From Rhizobium sp. NXC14 (GTDB lineage Bacteria > Pseudomonadota > Alphaproteobacteria > Rhizobiales > Rhizobiaceae): DNA of 64,000 nt. Where the stretch lies: positions 2,793,001 through 2,857,000 of the forward strand of contig NZ_CP021030.1 of NCBI RefSeq assembly GCF_002117485.1, in the 5' to 3' direction. Below, one piece after another: positions 42,792 through 51,230 of the stretch. Under the pieces are notes generated by a model that saw only the letters and a list, made by a program, of their open reading frames with translations, was not told the DNA's origin and did not search any database. Each line of letters starts with the position of its first letter. Position 1 is the stretch's first letter. A program made the translations under genes and the position numbers.

Positions 42792-43487
42792 ATGCCCCAT
42801 CCCGCCACCGTCATCCCGCGTCCCGCACCGGTTCTACTGCCGGTTGAAGGCAGCGACGAGCGCTTTCCGGTGCGCCGCGTCTATTGCGTCGGGCGCAATT
42901 ATGCCGACCATGCGATCGAGATGGGTCACGATCCCTCTCGCGAGCCGCCCTTCTTCTTCCAAAAGAACCCCGACAACCTGCTGCCGGCTGGCAATGCTTT
43001 CCCTTACCCGCCGCTTTCGAACGACGTGCATTACGAGGTCGAATGTGTGCTGGCGCTGAAATTGGGCGGGGCGAACATTCAGGCCGCCGATGCGCTCGGC
43101 TGCATCTATGGCTATGCCGTCGGCATTGATTTCACCCGCCGCGACCTGCAGGGCGAGGCCAAGAAGCTCGGCCGTCCCTGGGAGCTTGCCAAGGCCTTCG
43201 AGCAATCCGCCCCGGTCTCCGCAATCGTCCCGGCAAGCCGCCTCGGCCATCCCACTGAAGGCCGGATCTGGCTGGAGCAGAACGGCCGACGTGTCCAGGA
43301 CGGCAACCTCAACCAGATGATCTGGAAGGTGCCGGAAATCATCGCCGAACTCTCGAAGCTCTTCGTGCTGGCGCCCGGCGACGTGATCATGACCGGCACG
43401 CCGGCCGGCGTCGGCGCGGTTGCGAGGGGCGACCGCATCACCTGCGGCATCGACGGTGTTGCGACGCTCTCGGTCGACATTATCTAA
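42792..43487 (+). CDS. Fumarylacetoacetate hydrolase (FAH) family protein
   Basis: This is a 231-residue FAH-fold hydrolase or isomerase cleaving a carbon-carbon bond in a diketo-acid with Mg2+ or Mn2+. Seen motifs are VYCVGRNYADHAIEMG, FFFQKNPDNLLP, the metal residues in HYEVECVLALKLG (E-x-E), and YGYAVGIDFTRRDLQ, then PGDVIMTGTPAGVGAVARGD. It resembles the fumarylpyruvate hydrolase / YcgM branch. AGGAAAGG precedes ATG 42792. The gamma-carbonic anhydrase gene follows after 10 bases, in one operon. The substrate is unknown. Confidence 0.9.
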   Translation: MPHPATVIPRPAPVLLPVEGSDERFPVRRVYCVGRNYADHAIEMGHDPSREPPFFFQKNPDNLLPAGNAFPYPPLSNDVHYEVECVLALKLGGANIQAADALGCIYGYAVGIDFTRRDLQGEAKKLGRPWELAKAFEQSAPVSAIVPASRLGHPTEGRIWLEQNGRRVQDGNLNQMIWKVPEIIAELSKLFVLAPGDVIMTGTPAGVGAVARGDRITCGIDGVATLSVDII

Positions 43488-43497
43488 GGAGAGACCG

Positions 43498-44028
43498 ATG
43501 CCCGTCTATGCGCTTGGCGGATTGACCCCCAAACTGCCGCCCGCCGGCCTCCACTGGATCGCGCCGGATGCGCATGTGATCGGCGATATCGAACTCGGCG
43601 AAAATGTCGGCATCTGGTTCGGCTCGGTGCTGCGCGGCGACAATGAGAGGATCACCATCGGCGCCGGCACCAACATCCAGGAAGGCGTCATGGCCCATAC
43701 CGACATGGGCTTTCCGCTGACGACGGGAAAGGGCTGTACCATCGGCCACCACGCCATTCTCCATGGCTGCACGCTCGGCGACAACGTGCTGATCGGCATG
43801 GGAGCGACCATTCTGAACGGCGCAAAGATCAGCAACAACTGCCTCGTCGGCGCCAATGCGCTAGTGACGGAGGGCAAGGAATTCCCTGACAACTCGTTAA
43901 TCGTCGGCGCACCCGCCCGTGTGGTGCGGGTGCTTGACGAGGCGGCTGTCGAGGGTATTCGCCGCTCGGCGGAAAATTATGTGGCGAATTGGCAGCGGTT
44001 TGCGCGGGATCTCAGGGTGATTGGGTGA
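43498..44028 (+). CDS. Gamma-carbonic anhydrase-like protein
   Basis: This is a 176-residue left-handed beta-helix protein of the Cam/PaaY/YrdA group. The hexapeptide repeats are visible (IGDIELGENVGIWFGSVLRG, GCTIGHHAILHGCTLGDNVL). The three zinc-ligating histidines are in AHTDM, GHHAILHG. Such proteins bind zinc and some hydrate CO2; the physiological role of the YrdA-type is unclear. AAGGAG precedes ATG 43498. It is in an operon with the FAH gene. Confidence 0.92.
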   Translation: MPVYALGGLTPKLPPAGLHWIAPDAHVIGDIELGENVGIWFGSVLRGDNERITIGAGTNIQEGVMAHTDMGFPLTTGKGCTIGHHAILHGCTLGDNVLIGMGATILNGAKISNNCLVGANALVTEGKEFPDNSLIVGAPARVVRVLDEAAVEGIRRSAENYVANWQRFARDLRVIG

Positions 44029-44087
44029 TTGAGAGGGGCCTCTTCCAGGAAAATATGCTTAATTTGCCTTTCGCTCGCCGCTTCCGC

Positions 44088-44248
44088 TCCTCACCCCCTC
44101 ATCTGCCCTGACGGGCATCTTCTCCCGCCGCAGCGAAGAGGGAGCGAGCCGCCGACCATCATTTCCTAGCGGAATGGCTCCAGGCGCTGCCACGAGTCCC
44201 TTCTCCCCAACGGGGAGAAGATGCCGGCAGGCAGATGAGGGGGGTGAG
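44088..44248. repeat. Intergenic element with inverted CTCACCCCCTCATCTGCC arms
   Basis: CTCACCCCCTCATCTGCC at the left end and GGCAGATGAGGGGGGTGAG at the right are inverted copies with one extra G. Inside are TCTTCTCCC and TTCTCCCC/GGGGAGAA palindromes. It resembles another rhizobial mosaic element and fills most of the 44,029-44,309 gap, which has no gene. Confidence 0.7.
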
Positions 44249-44309
44249 CGACGACAGGAGCGAGTGCACGGAGCGCATGTGAAGGACAAATAATCGGATA
44301 TTGCAGCCC

Positions 44310-44978
44310 TCACCAAACACCCGGGATCCAGCGCCAGCGCACCCGATCCATATACTCCGCATATCCTTCAAGTCCCTTGCGCAACTCCGCCTCCTCTCCG
44401 AGCGTCCGGCCAAAGAGCACCACGACGAGCAGCCCCACGGGAATCAACGCATAGAGCGACGCGAGTGACAGCGCCGCTCCGGCGGCGAGCAAAATGGCGG
44501 TTGCATAGCCGGGGTGGCGGATCACGGCGTAGGGCCCGCTGTCGATCACCTTGTGGTCGCGATCGGTTTGGATGCGCACCGTCGGCTCGAAATGCCGGTT
44601 GACCGATTGCGCCCAGGTGAGGCCGAGATAGCCCGCGCTCATCAGGAGATAGCCGAGGACAACGACCCACCAGGGTTTCGGCGACCAGTGGAAACGGCCG
44701 TCGTCGAACGCGCCGACCGGAAGAATGGCAGCAAAGAGAATGATCGTCAGCGTCGCGACCACGGCGTCCCAGCGCTTGGTTCCCTTCTGATATCGGCTAC
44801 GCGCCGCAAACAATCCCGGATTCGTCCGCCAGATCCAGACGAGCGCGATTGCAGTCAGCGCCAGGAAAAGGCCGAGAAAGATCCAGCCGCGTGGCCAGGC
44901 GAACGTGCCGGCGGGCCAGAACAGTGCGAGAATCATCACTGCGACGGTTATCGCGAGCGAGCGATGGCGCCGCCGCAA
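44310..44978 (-). CDS. Isoprenylcysteine-carboxylmethyltransferase-like membrane protein
   Basis: This is a 222-residue protein with five predicted helices. The C-terminal SAM-binding signature of the ICMT/PEMT superfamily is clear: GPYAVIRHPGYATAILLAAG and the downstream GEEAELRKGLEGYAEYMDRV. Prokaryotic members methylate unknown lipids or small molecules. The start is uncertain. TTG 44978 is used here; an ATG at 45016 in another frame (MTQDHSQPRRS) would join it if one T were removed, hinting at a small frameshift. A later ATG is at 44936. Confidence 0.8.
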   Translation of the reverse strand: MRRRHRSLAITVAVMILALFWPAGTFAWPRGWIFLGLFLALTAIALVWIWRTNPGLFAARSRYQKGTKRWDAVVATLTIILFAAILPVGAFDDGRFHWSPKPWWVVVLGYLLMSAGYLGLTWAQSVNRHFEPTVRIQTDRDHKVIDSGPYAVIRHPGYATAILLAAGAALSLASLYALIPVGLLVVVLFGRTLGEEAELRKGLEGYAEYMDRVRWRWIPGVW

Positions 44979-45204
44979 ACGAGCGACGCGGCTGGCTGTG
45001 GTCCTGCGTCATGAGGGTTTTCCGTTCCACCGGGGCGAGCGCCTTCTGATGTCGGCAGCGGCCGCAAAAGCCTGACAGTCTTATACCTGACTCAGGAGGT
45101 GAAACGCCCGCGCCCCGTGGCAAGGCGCAAATGGACCCGCCCCCCGATAACAGACGTCATTGTTTCCGAAGTTGCGTGGCCGGAGACTGTCGTTGCGGCA
45201 GTAC

Positions 45205-45606
45205 CTATTCGGCCGCTTCCAGAAACTGGTTCTCTCCCGACGAAGCGGCAAGCGCCCGAACTTTGGCTTCCGTCTTGGCGATCAGCTGATAGAATTCGTC
45301 CTGTGCTTCGACATCCAGCTGAATGACGGCATTGACGTCATCGGGGGTATCGCAAACACAGGCGACCGCCGAAATGGGGCAGATACCGCCGGGATAACGC
45401 TTACCGCTCCCGGTATAGGCACGACGACTCCAGCGCTCGGAATAAACCGTTTCCTCCCGATCGAGATGGAGGATCGTGCCTTTACAGGCGGTCACGATGG
45501 CCGCCTTGCCGTAAGCGAACCAATGATAATTCAGCTTCCGGAGAATATATTTGCCAGTGATGTCTTCGCCAGCCAGTTCGGCAGGGTCTTCTATCATTCG
45601 GATCAT
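45205..45606 (-). CDS. Hypothetical protein, 133 residues
   Basis: No family is recognised. It is a soluble protein with IEDPAELAGEDITGKYILRK, HWFAYGKAAIVTACKGTI and the C-terminal QLIAKTEAKVRALAASSGEN helix, and a CPISAVACVC run with three cysteines. GAGG lies eight bases before ATG 45606. Two ATGs (45606, 45597) are possible. It is flanked by a large gap on its 5' side. Confidence 0.6.
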   Translation of the reverse strand: MIRMIEDPAELAGEDITGKYILRKLNYHWFAYGKAAIVTACKGTILHLDREETVYSERWSRRAYTGSGKRYPGGICPISAVACVCDTPDDVNAVIQLDVEAQDEFYQLIAKTEAKVRALAASSGENQFLEAAE

Positions 45607-45915
45607 GAGAGCGTCCTCAACATGTGAGCAATATCTGTCATCTCTACTTGCCTCGCAAGTCGAAAAGCGCAGCTTTTGTAGTAGCTTAGTCACAAAGTGT
45701 TTCTGATTCTTACATCTTGCACGCACCAGGCAGCTTGCCGGCCATGCAATCCATCGTCGAATTTCCCGCCTTTGCACCTGATTCCGCCTTTTCCGGGAGT
45801 AGCCATGCCGTCTTGCGTTTTCCCGCTGAGGCCCAATATTGAATCCCGGATCGGCCAATCAGCGGTCGGATGACGGCTCAACTGGTCCGCCGGTTCACAC
45901 CAGCAGGAGTGCCCC
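45607..45915. other. 309-base gap without a recognised gene
   Basis: This stretch lies between two divergent hypothetical genes and must hold both promoters. It contains an exact dyad AAAAGC-GCA-GCTTTT at 45663-45677 that could be an operator. I see no RNA gene or repeat otherwise. Confidence 0.6.
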
Positions 45916-46290
45916 ATGGTCGAAGCCGTCAACCGCATCTCCTCCACCGCCGAGTCCCAGCCCACCAAGGTCGGCATCAGCACCTCGATCGGCTCGGAAC
46001 CCGACAATGCCTGGGTTGCCGCCCGCCAGTCGCGTATCACCGCCGACCAGCAGGCATCGAAGGGAGTTGCGGACACGAATGGTGCGGGCAATCTTGTTCC
46101 GCATGCGGATCTGCTCGTCGACCAAGACGAACATCCAGGAAAGCGGCATGGGCACGCCCTATCCGGCGAAGGGGAAGAAAGCGGCGAAGACGCGACGGAA
46201 CAGCGGCTATTGTCGGGTGAAAGCGATCGGATCGGCACCTGCAATTTCGACGCGGACACGCCCTTCGGCGAGCGCGTCGCCATCATCTGA
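45916..46290 (+). CDS. Hypothetical protein, 124 residues
   Basis: This soluble protein starts MVEAVNRISSTAESQPTKVG and ends in GTCNFDADTPFGERVAII, an ending (N-F-D-x-D-T-P-F-G) I associate with small conserved rhizobial proteins, though I cannot name the family. GGAG lies before ATG 45916. The middle is rich in Glu, Gly and His. A longer open frame on the other strand (45,690-46,286) is judged an antisense shadow. Function unknown. Confidence 0.6.
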   Translation: MVEAVNRISSTAESQPTKVGISTSIGSEPDNAWVAARQSRITADQQASKGVADTNGAGNLVPHADLLVDQDEHPGKRHGHALSGEGEESGEDATEQRLLSGESDRIGTCNFDADTPFGERVAII

Positions 46291-46310
46291 CGAAGTCCCG
46301 CTCCGCTGGG

Positions 46311-46709
46311 TCAAAGCGCGTCCCCAAGTTGGGCCTCGATCGTCGGCTTGTCGATGACCGACCAAACCTCGATGATCTTCCCACCGCGAAACTCGTAGAT
46401 CACGTTCTCGGCGAAGGAAACGCGCCTCCCGTTCACATCAAGCCCGAGAAACTTTCCTTTCGGCGAACAGTCGAAGCCCAGCCGGCAAGCAACGTAAGGC
46501 GGATCGCTAAGAAGCATCCGCACGCTGAAACAAAGATCGGGAATCTCATCGAAATCCCGCTCCAGCATGGCGATGTAGCCCGCAAGTCCAAGCCGCCGGC
46601 CGTTATGAACCGCACCGTCATCGACAAACTGGCCGAGATTGAGCCAGTCCTGCCGATTCAGGCAGGCGATGTAGCCGCGATAGAGATCGGCAAGTTCGGT
46701 TTTGGTCAC
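46311..46709 (-). CDS. SnoaL-like / NTF2-fold polyketide-cyclase-type protein
   Basis: This is a 132-residue cone-barrel protein. The start TKTELADLYRGYIACLNRQD, the LAGYIAMLERDFDEIPDLCF segment and the C-terminal FRGGKIIEVWSVIDKPTIEA match the SnoaL-like / ester cyclase family. GTG 46709 has AGGAG eight bases upstream, which is better than the upstream ATG at 46808. The ligand and role are unknown. Confidence 0.82.
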   Translation of the reverse strand: MTKTELADLYRGYIACLNRQDWLNLGQFVDDGAVHNGRRLGLAGYIAMLERDFDEIPDLCFSVRMLLSDPPYVACRLGFDCSPKGKFLGLDVNGRRVSFAENVIYEFRGGKIIEVWSVIDKPTIEAQLGDAL

Positions 46710-46776
46710 GGGCCCGCTCCTGGCTCGGCTGAGCTTTCGGCAAAGATAGCGCGCGCGCCGCCTTGCGGCTTGCAGA

Positions 46777-47352
46777 TCACGAGAACTCGCCGGCGCGCGG
46801 ACCGGCAAGCGTCACGCGCCAACCGGTGCGCGACTGGAAATCCTGGGTGGCCAGAAACGTATAACCCGTCGTGCGCCAAGGCTTAACGGCGCTGGTGAGA
46901 TTGTCGAGCACATAATCGCCCTGAGCCGTGCGGGCAATCAGAACGACATGGTTTTGATCGTGTGGTCCAATCACCACGGAAAGTGCCAGCCTGTTCGATG
47001 GAAAACCGGCGTCGACCAGGTCCTTCATTTTCTGAAGGGCGTAGTCCTCACAGTCGCCACGGCCGGCCACCGGCAGAGACCAAACATCCCCGTTTCCGGA
47101 GGGAGAGCGATCTTCTGCCGAAACGATACGCCGATTTACGGCACGATTGATCTTTTGAAGAAGCCCAATCCCAGCCTGCTCGTCGAACTGTTGTGACGCC
47201 ATCCTGCCGCAAAGCCACCTGTACTTGGCACAGGCGGCAGCGAATCCCACCGGCGCGCCGATGCTTCGCGTCACAGGCAGCGACGATCCGGCAACTGCAT
47301 GAAAATGCGATAAAATCACCAAAAAAAAGGCAAGAGAAAGGAGACGCTTCAT
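46777..47352 (-). CDS. Bacterial transglutaminase-like cysteine protease (BTLCP)
   Basis: This is a 191-residue exported protein. The signal peptide covers residues 1-22 (ending HAVAGS). The BTLCP catalytic triad is complete: Cys in GRGDCEDYALQK, His in DQNHVVLIART, and Asp in YVLDNL. Family relatives act on RTX-type surface proteins in gammaproteobacteria (LapG), and in rhizobia the partner is unknown. AGGGAATCGGCT before ATG 47352 supports the start. It is followed by the SnoaL-like gene. Confidence 0.9.
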   Translation of the reverse strand: MKRLLSLAFFLVILSHFHAVAGSSLPVTRSIGAPVGFAAACAKYRWLCGRMASQQFDEQAGIGLLQKINRAVNRRIVSAEDRSPSGNGDVWSLPVAGRGDCEDYALQKMKDLVDAGFPSNRLALSVVIGPHDQNHVVLIARTAQGDYVLDNLTSAVKPWRTTGYTFLATQDFQSRTGWRVTLAGPRAGEFS

Positions 47353-47511
47353 AGCCGATTCCCTCAGTTCGTCTTCAGAGGATAGCACAGCCAGGATAAA
47401 AATTTATTAAAATTTTATACTTGTGAATTTAACCGTATTATAAGAAATGAACAGGTTAATCCTGGTTTGTTCTTCATATTAATTCCTTGTTAGTATAAAT
47501 ATTCTCCCAAT

Positions 47512-47526
47512 TAACGGTTAGTTAAC
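47512..47526. promoter_or_regulatory. CtrA-type box TTAA-N7-TTAA
   Basis: TTAA-CGGTTAG-TTAA is a perfect match to the alphaproteobacterial CtrA consensus, 17 bases upstream of the glycine-rich gene's ATG. The surrounding 47,353-47,543 gap is AT-rich and holds the promoters of the two divergent genes. Cell-cycle control by CtrA is inferred. Confidence 0.5.
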
Positions 47527-47543
47527 CTTGGGAGACCAGTGAA

Positions 47544-48797
47544 ATGATCAGCAGAGCAGCGAAGTTCAGCCTTGCTGTGGCGTCCCTTCTGGCAAGCAGC
47601 AGCTTGGCGACGGCAGCCCCCACAGTTGTTAATTGCAAGGCCGCAGTCCGCGGTAGCCTCGAATACAGGCTGTGCATGCCCACCCGCGCAATAAAGGCTG
47701 ATAACAAGTTCGGTCCGAATGATAAGGATCGCAGCAGCCGTGACGTCGGTGGCAAGAAGACATCCAACACCAACTCGCACGTCAGCAATGGCAACGGTGG
47801 CGATGACGGTGACAGCAAAGACGTCGGCCAAAGTGGCGGCAGCGGCGACCAAGGCGGTAGCGGTGATCAGGGCGGCAGCGGCGATCAGGGCGGCAGCGGC
47901 GACCAGGGCAGCAGCGGCGACCAGGGCAGCAGCGGCGACCAGGGCGGCAGCGGCGACCAGGGCGGCAGTGGCGACCAGGGCGGCAGTGGCGACCAGGGCG
48001 GCAGTGGCGACCAGGGCGGCAGTGGCGACCAGGGCGGCAGTGGCGACCAGGGCGGCAGTGGCGACCAGGGCGGCAGTGGCGACCAGGGCGGCAGCGGTGA
48101 CCAGGGCGATAAGGGCGGCAAGGGCGACAAGGGCGACAAGGGCGGCAAGGGCGGCAAGGGCGGCAAGGGCGACAAGGGCGGCAAGGGCGGCGAGGACCAC
48201 GATCATCACGGCCGCGACAAAGGCGGAAAGGATCACGACCACGCCAAGGATGAACCCGGTAAGGGTGGAAAAGACCATCACAGCGGCAGCAAGGACGGGG
48301 AAGATCACGGCCATGGCAAGGCCGGCAACGGCGGTTCCGACAAAGGCGGCAACGACGGCGCGGGCAGCGGAGGCAACGGTGATGCCGGCAAGGGCGGCAA
48401 TGACGGCGCGGGCAGCGGCGGCAATAGCGATGCCGGCAAGAGCGGCAACGACGGCGCGGGCAGCGGCGGTAACGGCGGTGCCGGCAAGGGCGGCAACGAT
48501 GGCGCGGGCAGCGGAGGCAATGACGGTGCCGGCAAGAGCGGCAACGACAGCGCAGGCAGCGCAGGCAGCGGAGGCAATGACGGTGCTGGCAAAGGCGGTC
48601 AGGACGGCGCGGACAGCGGAGGCAACAACGGTGCCGGCAGCGGCAGCAACGGCGATGCTGGCAAGGGCGGCAAAGATAGCGCTGGCAAGGGTGGCAACGA
48701 CGGCGCTGGCAATGGTGGCAATGAGAGCCCGGGCAGCGACGGGGCTGGAAAGGGCGGTAATGGCGGGCCCGGCAAGGGCGGTTCGGGAAAAAACTAA
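47544..48797 (+). CDS. Secreted glycine-rich repeat protein (collagen-like)
   Basis: This is a 417-residue exported protein. The signal peptide covers residues 1-25 (ending ATAAP). Then comes a short cysteine-containing stretch (VVNCKAAV, YRLCMPT) and a low-complexity body: about fifteen GGSGDQ units encoded by an 18-base repeat (about 47,833-48,105), a Lys-Gly-Asp block, a His/Asp-rich stretch (GGEDHDHHGRDKGGKDHDHA), and about thirty GGND/GAGS-type units. Such low-complexity, hydrophilic, secreted proteins can be surface adhesins or metal-binding. The His-Asp stretch hints at metal binding, and the zinc genes begin 230 bases away. GAGACC precedes ATG 47544. Confidence 0.8.
   Translation: MISRAAKFSLAVASLLASSSLATAAPTVVNCKAAVRGSLEYRLCMPTRAIKADNKFGPNDKDRSSRDVGGKKTSNTNSHVSNGNGGDDGDSKDVGQSGGSGDQGGSGDQGGSGDQGGSGDQGSSGDQGSSGDQGGSGDQGGSGDQGGSGDQGGSGDQGGSGDQGGSGDQGGSGDQGGSGDQGGSGDQGDKGGKGDKGDKGGKGGKGGKGDKGGKGGEDHDHHGRDKGGKDHDHAKDEPGKGGKDHHSGSKDGEDHGHGKAGNGGSDKGGNDGAGSGGNGDAGKGGNDGAGSGGNSDAGKSGNDGAGSGGNGGAGKGGNDGAGSGGNDGAGKSGNDSAGSAGSGGNDGAGKGGQDGADSGGNNGAGSGSNGDAGKGGKDSAGKGGNDGAGNGGNESPGSDGAGKGGNGGPGKGGSGKN
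47833..48105 (+). repeat. Tandem 18-base repeat inside the glycine-rich gene
   Basis: About fifteen copies of GGCGGCAGYGGCGACCAG follow each other without spacers. They encode GGSGDQ (G-G-S-G-D-Q). Two copies read GSSGDQ. Near-identical units (several in a row with GGCAGTGGCGACCAG) suggest recent expansion by slippage. Confidence 0.85.
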
Positions 48798-49029
48798 TCG
48801 GAACGGTTGATGCGGTTGGCCGGGGTTGCCCGACAGCCGGCAGAGTGAGCGACCCTATTTCCTGATGCTCGCGCTCGTCGCGGGCATCTCCGTATCGGGG
48901 ACACGAAGCAGATCCTCGAAAGCCAGGACGAGGATGACTCGGACGGAAAAAAGTTGTCAACAAACGGAGTGCCGGTTTGCCGGCCTTCCTTCATCGCCGC
49001 ACCGTTTGTAAACGGAACGGTTACTCACT

Positions 49030-49428
49030 TCATGCCGCGCAGGCCTCGCAAAATCCGCGAATCTCGATCGTGGTCTTCTCCGGCTTGAACTTCTGCCCCC
49101 GCACCCAGCCCATCAGCCGGTGGTCGACTTCGTGGTCGTGGAATTCGATCACCTGGCCGCAGCTTTCGCAGATGGCGAAAGCGACGATACCGTGGCTATG
49201 GCAATTGTCGCCGGGATGGGCGCAGGCGACGAAGGAATTGATGCTTTCGAGCCGGTGCACGACGCCGTATTCGAGCAGCTTTTCCAGCGCCCGGTAGACC
49301 TGTAGCGGCGCGCGAAAACCATGGTCGCGCAACTTGTCGAGGATGGTATAGGCGCTGAGCGGCCCCTCGGCCTTCTCGAGCGCTTCGAAAACCAGCGCCT
49401 GGTTCTTGGTGAGTTGCGGTGTTGTCAT
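49030..49428 (-). CDS. zur: Zinc uptake regulator Zur (Fur family)
   Basis: This is a 132-residue Fur-family zinc-responsive repressor. The winged helix is at residues 8-75 (LTKNQALVFEALEKAEGPLS, YRALEKLLEYGVVHRL), the sensor region has FVACAHPGDNCHSHG and AICESCGQVIEFHDHEVDHR, and the C-terminal zinc pair is GFCEACAA. The length and CxxC pattern (C-E-S-C, C-E-A-C) fit Zur better than Fur or Irr. It overlaps the znuB stop (ATGA) and is the last gene of znuC-znuB-zur, so it is probably autoregulated with the transporter. Confidence 0.93.
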   Translation of the reverse strand: MTTPQLTKNQALVFEALEKAEGPLSAYTILDKLRDHGFRAPLQVYRALEKLLEYGVVHRLESINSFVACAHPGDNCHSHGIVAFAICESCGQVIEFHDHEVDHRLMGWVRGQKFKPEKTTIEIRGFCEACAA

Positions 49429-50237
49429 GAGCCTTGTCCTTGCGCGAGCGCGCGGCGCCTGACGGGAAGCAGGCTGAGAATGAAGAGGATCAGCGCCGCG
49501 ACCACGATCGAGGGGCCGGACGGCGTGTCGTAGGTCAGTGAGCCGCACAGCCCGCCGACGACGGCGGCCGCCCCGATCAGCGCGGCGAGCACTGCCATGA
49601 TCTCCGGCGTGACCGAGAAGCGGCGCGCTGCAGCCGCCGGAATGATCAGCAGTGAGGTGATCAGCATGATGCCGACGATCTTCATGGCTATTGCGATGAC
49701 GACGGCCATCAGCAGCATGAAGAAGAGCCGCGCCCGCTCGGGCCGCAGCCCCTCGGCCTCGGCAAGCTCGGCATTGACGGTGGCCGCGAGCAGCGGCCGC
49801 CAGAGCCAGGCGATCGCCGCCAGCACGAAGAGCCCGCCACCCCAGATCAGCGCGATGTCCGATGTGGACACGGCAAGGATATCGCCGAACAGGAAGGCGA
49901 TGAGATCGATCCGGACCCAGCTCATGAAGGCGACCATGACGAGGCCGATCGCCAGCGTGGCATGAGAGAGGATGCCGAGAAGCGCATCGGCCGAGAGCGC
50001 CTGGCGCTTCTGCAGGAAGAGCAGCAACACCGATACGAGCGCGGCGACGGCGAAGACGGCCATCGTCAGGTTGAGTTCGAACAACAGCGACAGCGCGACG
50101 CCGAGAAGTGCCGAATGGGCGATCGTATCGCCGAAATAGGCCATGCGCCGCCAGATGATGAAGCAGCCGAGCGGCCCCGTCGTCAGCGCCAGCCCGACAC
50201 CGGCAAGGATGGCGCGCACGAAGAAATCGTCAAGCAT
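49425..50237 (-). CDS. znuB: Zinc ABC transporter permease ZnuB
   Basis: This is a 270-residue ABC-3 permease with seven to eight helices. Family motifs are LAGVGLALTTGPLGCFIIWR, MAYFGDTIAHSALLG and the C-terminal GIMLITSLLIIPAAAARRFS. It forms the zinc import channel with ZnuA and ZnuC. ATG 50237 lies 8 bases inside the znuC 3' end, so the genes are coupled. The open frame upstream is the reverse of the His-rich tail of znuC and is not used. Confidence 0.94.
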   Translation of the reverse strand: MLDDFFVRAILAGVGLALTTGPLGCFIIWRRMAYFGDTIAHSALLGVALSLLFELNLTMAVFAVAALVSVLLLFLQKRQALSADALLGILSHATLAIGLVMVAFMSWVRIDLIAFLFGDILAVSTSDIALIWGGGLFVLAAIAWLWRPLLAATVNAELAEAEGLRPERARLFFMLLMAVVIAIAMKIVGIMLITSLLIIPAAAARRFSVTPEIMAVLAALIGAAAVVGGLCGSLTYDTPSGPSIVVAALILFILSLLPVRRRALAQGQGS

Positions 50238-51192
50238 GGCGGCCCTCTCCGCTGCGGGAATGGGCGTGTTCATGCGCATGATCGTGCCCATGATGATCGT
50301 CGTGAGCGTGGTCATGCCCGTGCTCATGGGAGCCATGTGCGTGCTCATGCCCGTGGTCATGCGCGTGTTCATGGCCCCCATGAGCATGATGCCCATCCTC
50401 GGGATAGCAATGATCCGTCACAGTGCCGTCGGCATGACGCACTCGGCCATCCGGCAGGTGGGTATGATCGTGGTGATGGCTGTAGACCGCAAGCGTCTGG
50501 GCTGCCCGGCTGCCGAACAGGCGCACATATTCCGGGCTGCGGCTGACGGTCTCGGGCGTTCCGCGGCAGCAGACATGGCCGTTGAGGCAGATCACCGTAT
50601 CGGTCTCGGCCATAACGACGTGGAGATCGTGGGAAATCAGCAGGATGCCGCAGCCGCTGGCGTTGCGGATCGATTTGATGAGGTCGTAAAGCGCTATCTC
50701 ACCGGAGAAATCCACCCCCTGCACCGGCTCGTCGAGCACCAGCAGGTCGGGCTTGCGGGCAATCGCCCGGGCCATCAGCGCCCGCTGGAACTCGCCGCCG
50801 GAGAGATGCTGAACCTCGGCGCCTATCATATGGGCGACGCCGGCGGCTTCGAGCGCTGCCTGGATGTCGCGCTCCGGCAGTGGCCCCGTCAGCGTCATCA
50901 GCCGGCGCACCGTCAGCGGCAGCGTCCAGTCGATCGAAAGCTTCTGCGGAACATAGCCGACCTTGAGGCCCGGGCGTCGCTCCACCCTGCCCTCATCCGG
51001 CTTCAGAACACCGATGGCGGCCTTGGCGCTCGTCGACTTGCCCGAGCCGTTCGGCCCGATCAGCGTGACGATCTCGCCGCGCGAAACGGAAAATTCGACG
51101 CCGCGCACCAGCCAGCGGCCGCCGCGCAGAACGCCGACATTTTCGAGCGAAACCAGCCGTTCGCCCTTGGTATTTGCGGGAGAGAGCATCAA
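50230..51192 (-). CDS. znuC: Zinc ABC transporter ATPase ZnuC with histidine-rich tail
   Basis: This is a 320-residue ATPase. Walker A is GPNGSGKST (residues about 46-54), the Q-loop VGYVPQKLSID, signature LSGGEFQRA, Walker B LLVLDEPVQGVD and the switch His ISHDLHVV. A C-terminal tail of about 80 residues is extraordinarily rich in His and Asp (HDHGHEHAHGSHEHGHDHA). Tails of this type in ZnuC or ZnuA are thought to hold or sense zinc. ATG 51189 or 51192 starts the protein. It is the first gene of the znuC-znuB-zur operon, divergent from znuA with two Zur-type operators between. Confidence 0.94.
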   Translation of the reverse strand: MMLSPANTKGERLVSLENVGVLRGGRWLVRGVEFSVSRGEIVTLIGPNGSGKSTSAKAAIGVLKPDEGRVERRPGLKVGYVPQKLSIDWTLPLTVRRLMTLTGPLPERDIQAALEAAGVAHMIGAEVQHLSGGEFQRALMARAIARKPDLLVLDEPVQGVDFSGEIALYDLIKSIRNASGCGILLISHDLHVVMAETDTVICLNGHVCCRGTPETVSRSPEYVRLFGSRAAQTLAVYSHHHDHTHLPDGRVRHADGTVTDHCYPEDGHHAHGGHEHAHDHGHEHAHGSHEHGHDHAHDDHHGHDHAHEHAHSRSGEGRHA

Positions 51193-51230
51193 ATTTTCCG
51201 ACAGCGCTGTTGCATCCTGCTATTGCACAC

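Noticed and set aside
45690..46286. A minus-strand frame opposite the 124-residue gene
   Set aside because: It has no ribosome site and no recognisable product, while the + frame has GGAG and a conserved-looking end.
47833..48105. CRISPR array
   Set aside because: Repeats are 18 bases, contiguous, without spacers, and encode protein.
47719..48963. Long open frames on both strands over the glycine-rich gene (for example 47,782-48,963 minus and 47,719-48,810 plus)
   Set aside because: They arise from the repeat: an 18-base unit without stops in any frame keeps all frames open. Their Arg/Pro-rich products have no signal peptide or family, unlike the + frame at 47,544.
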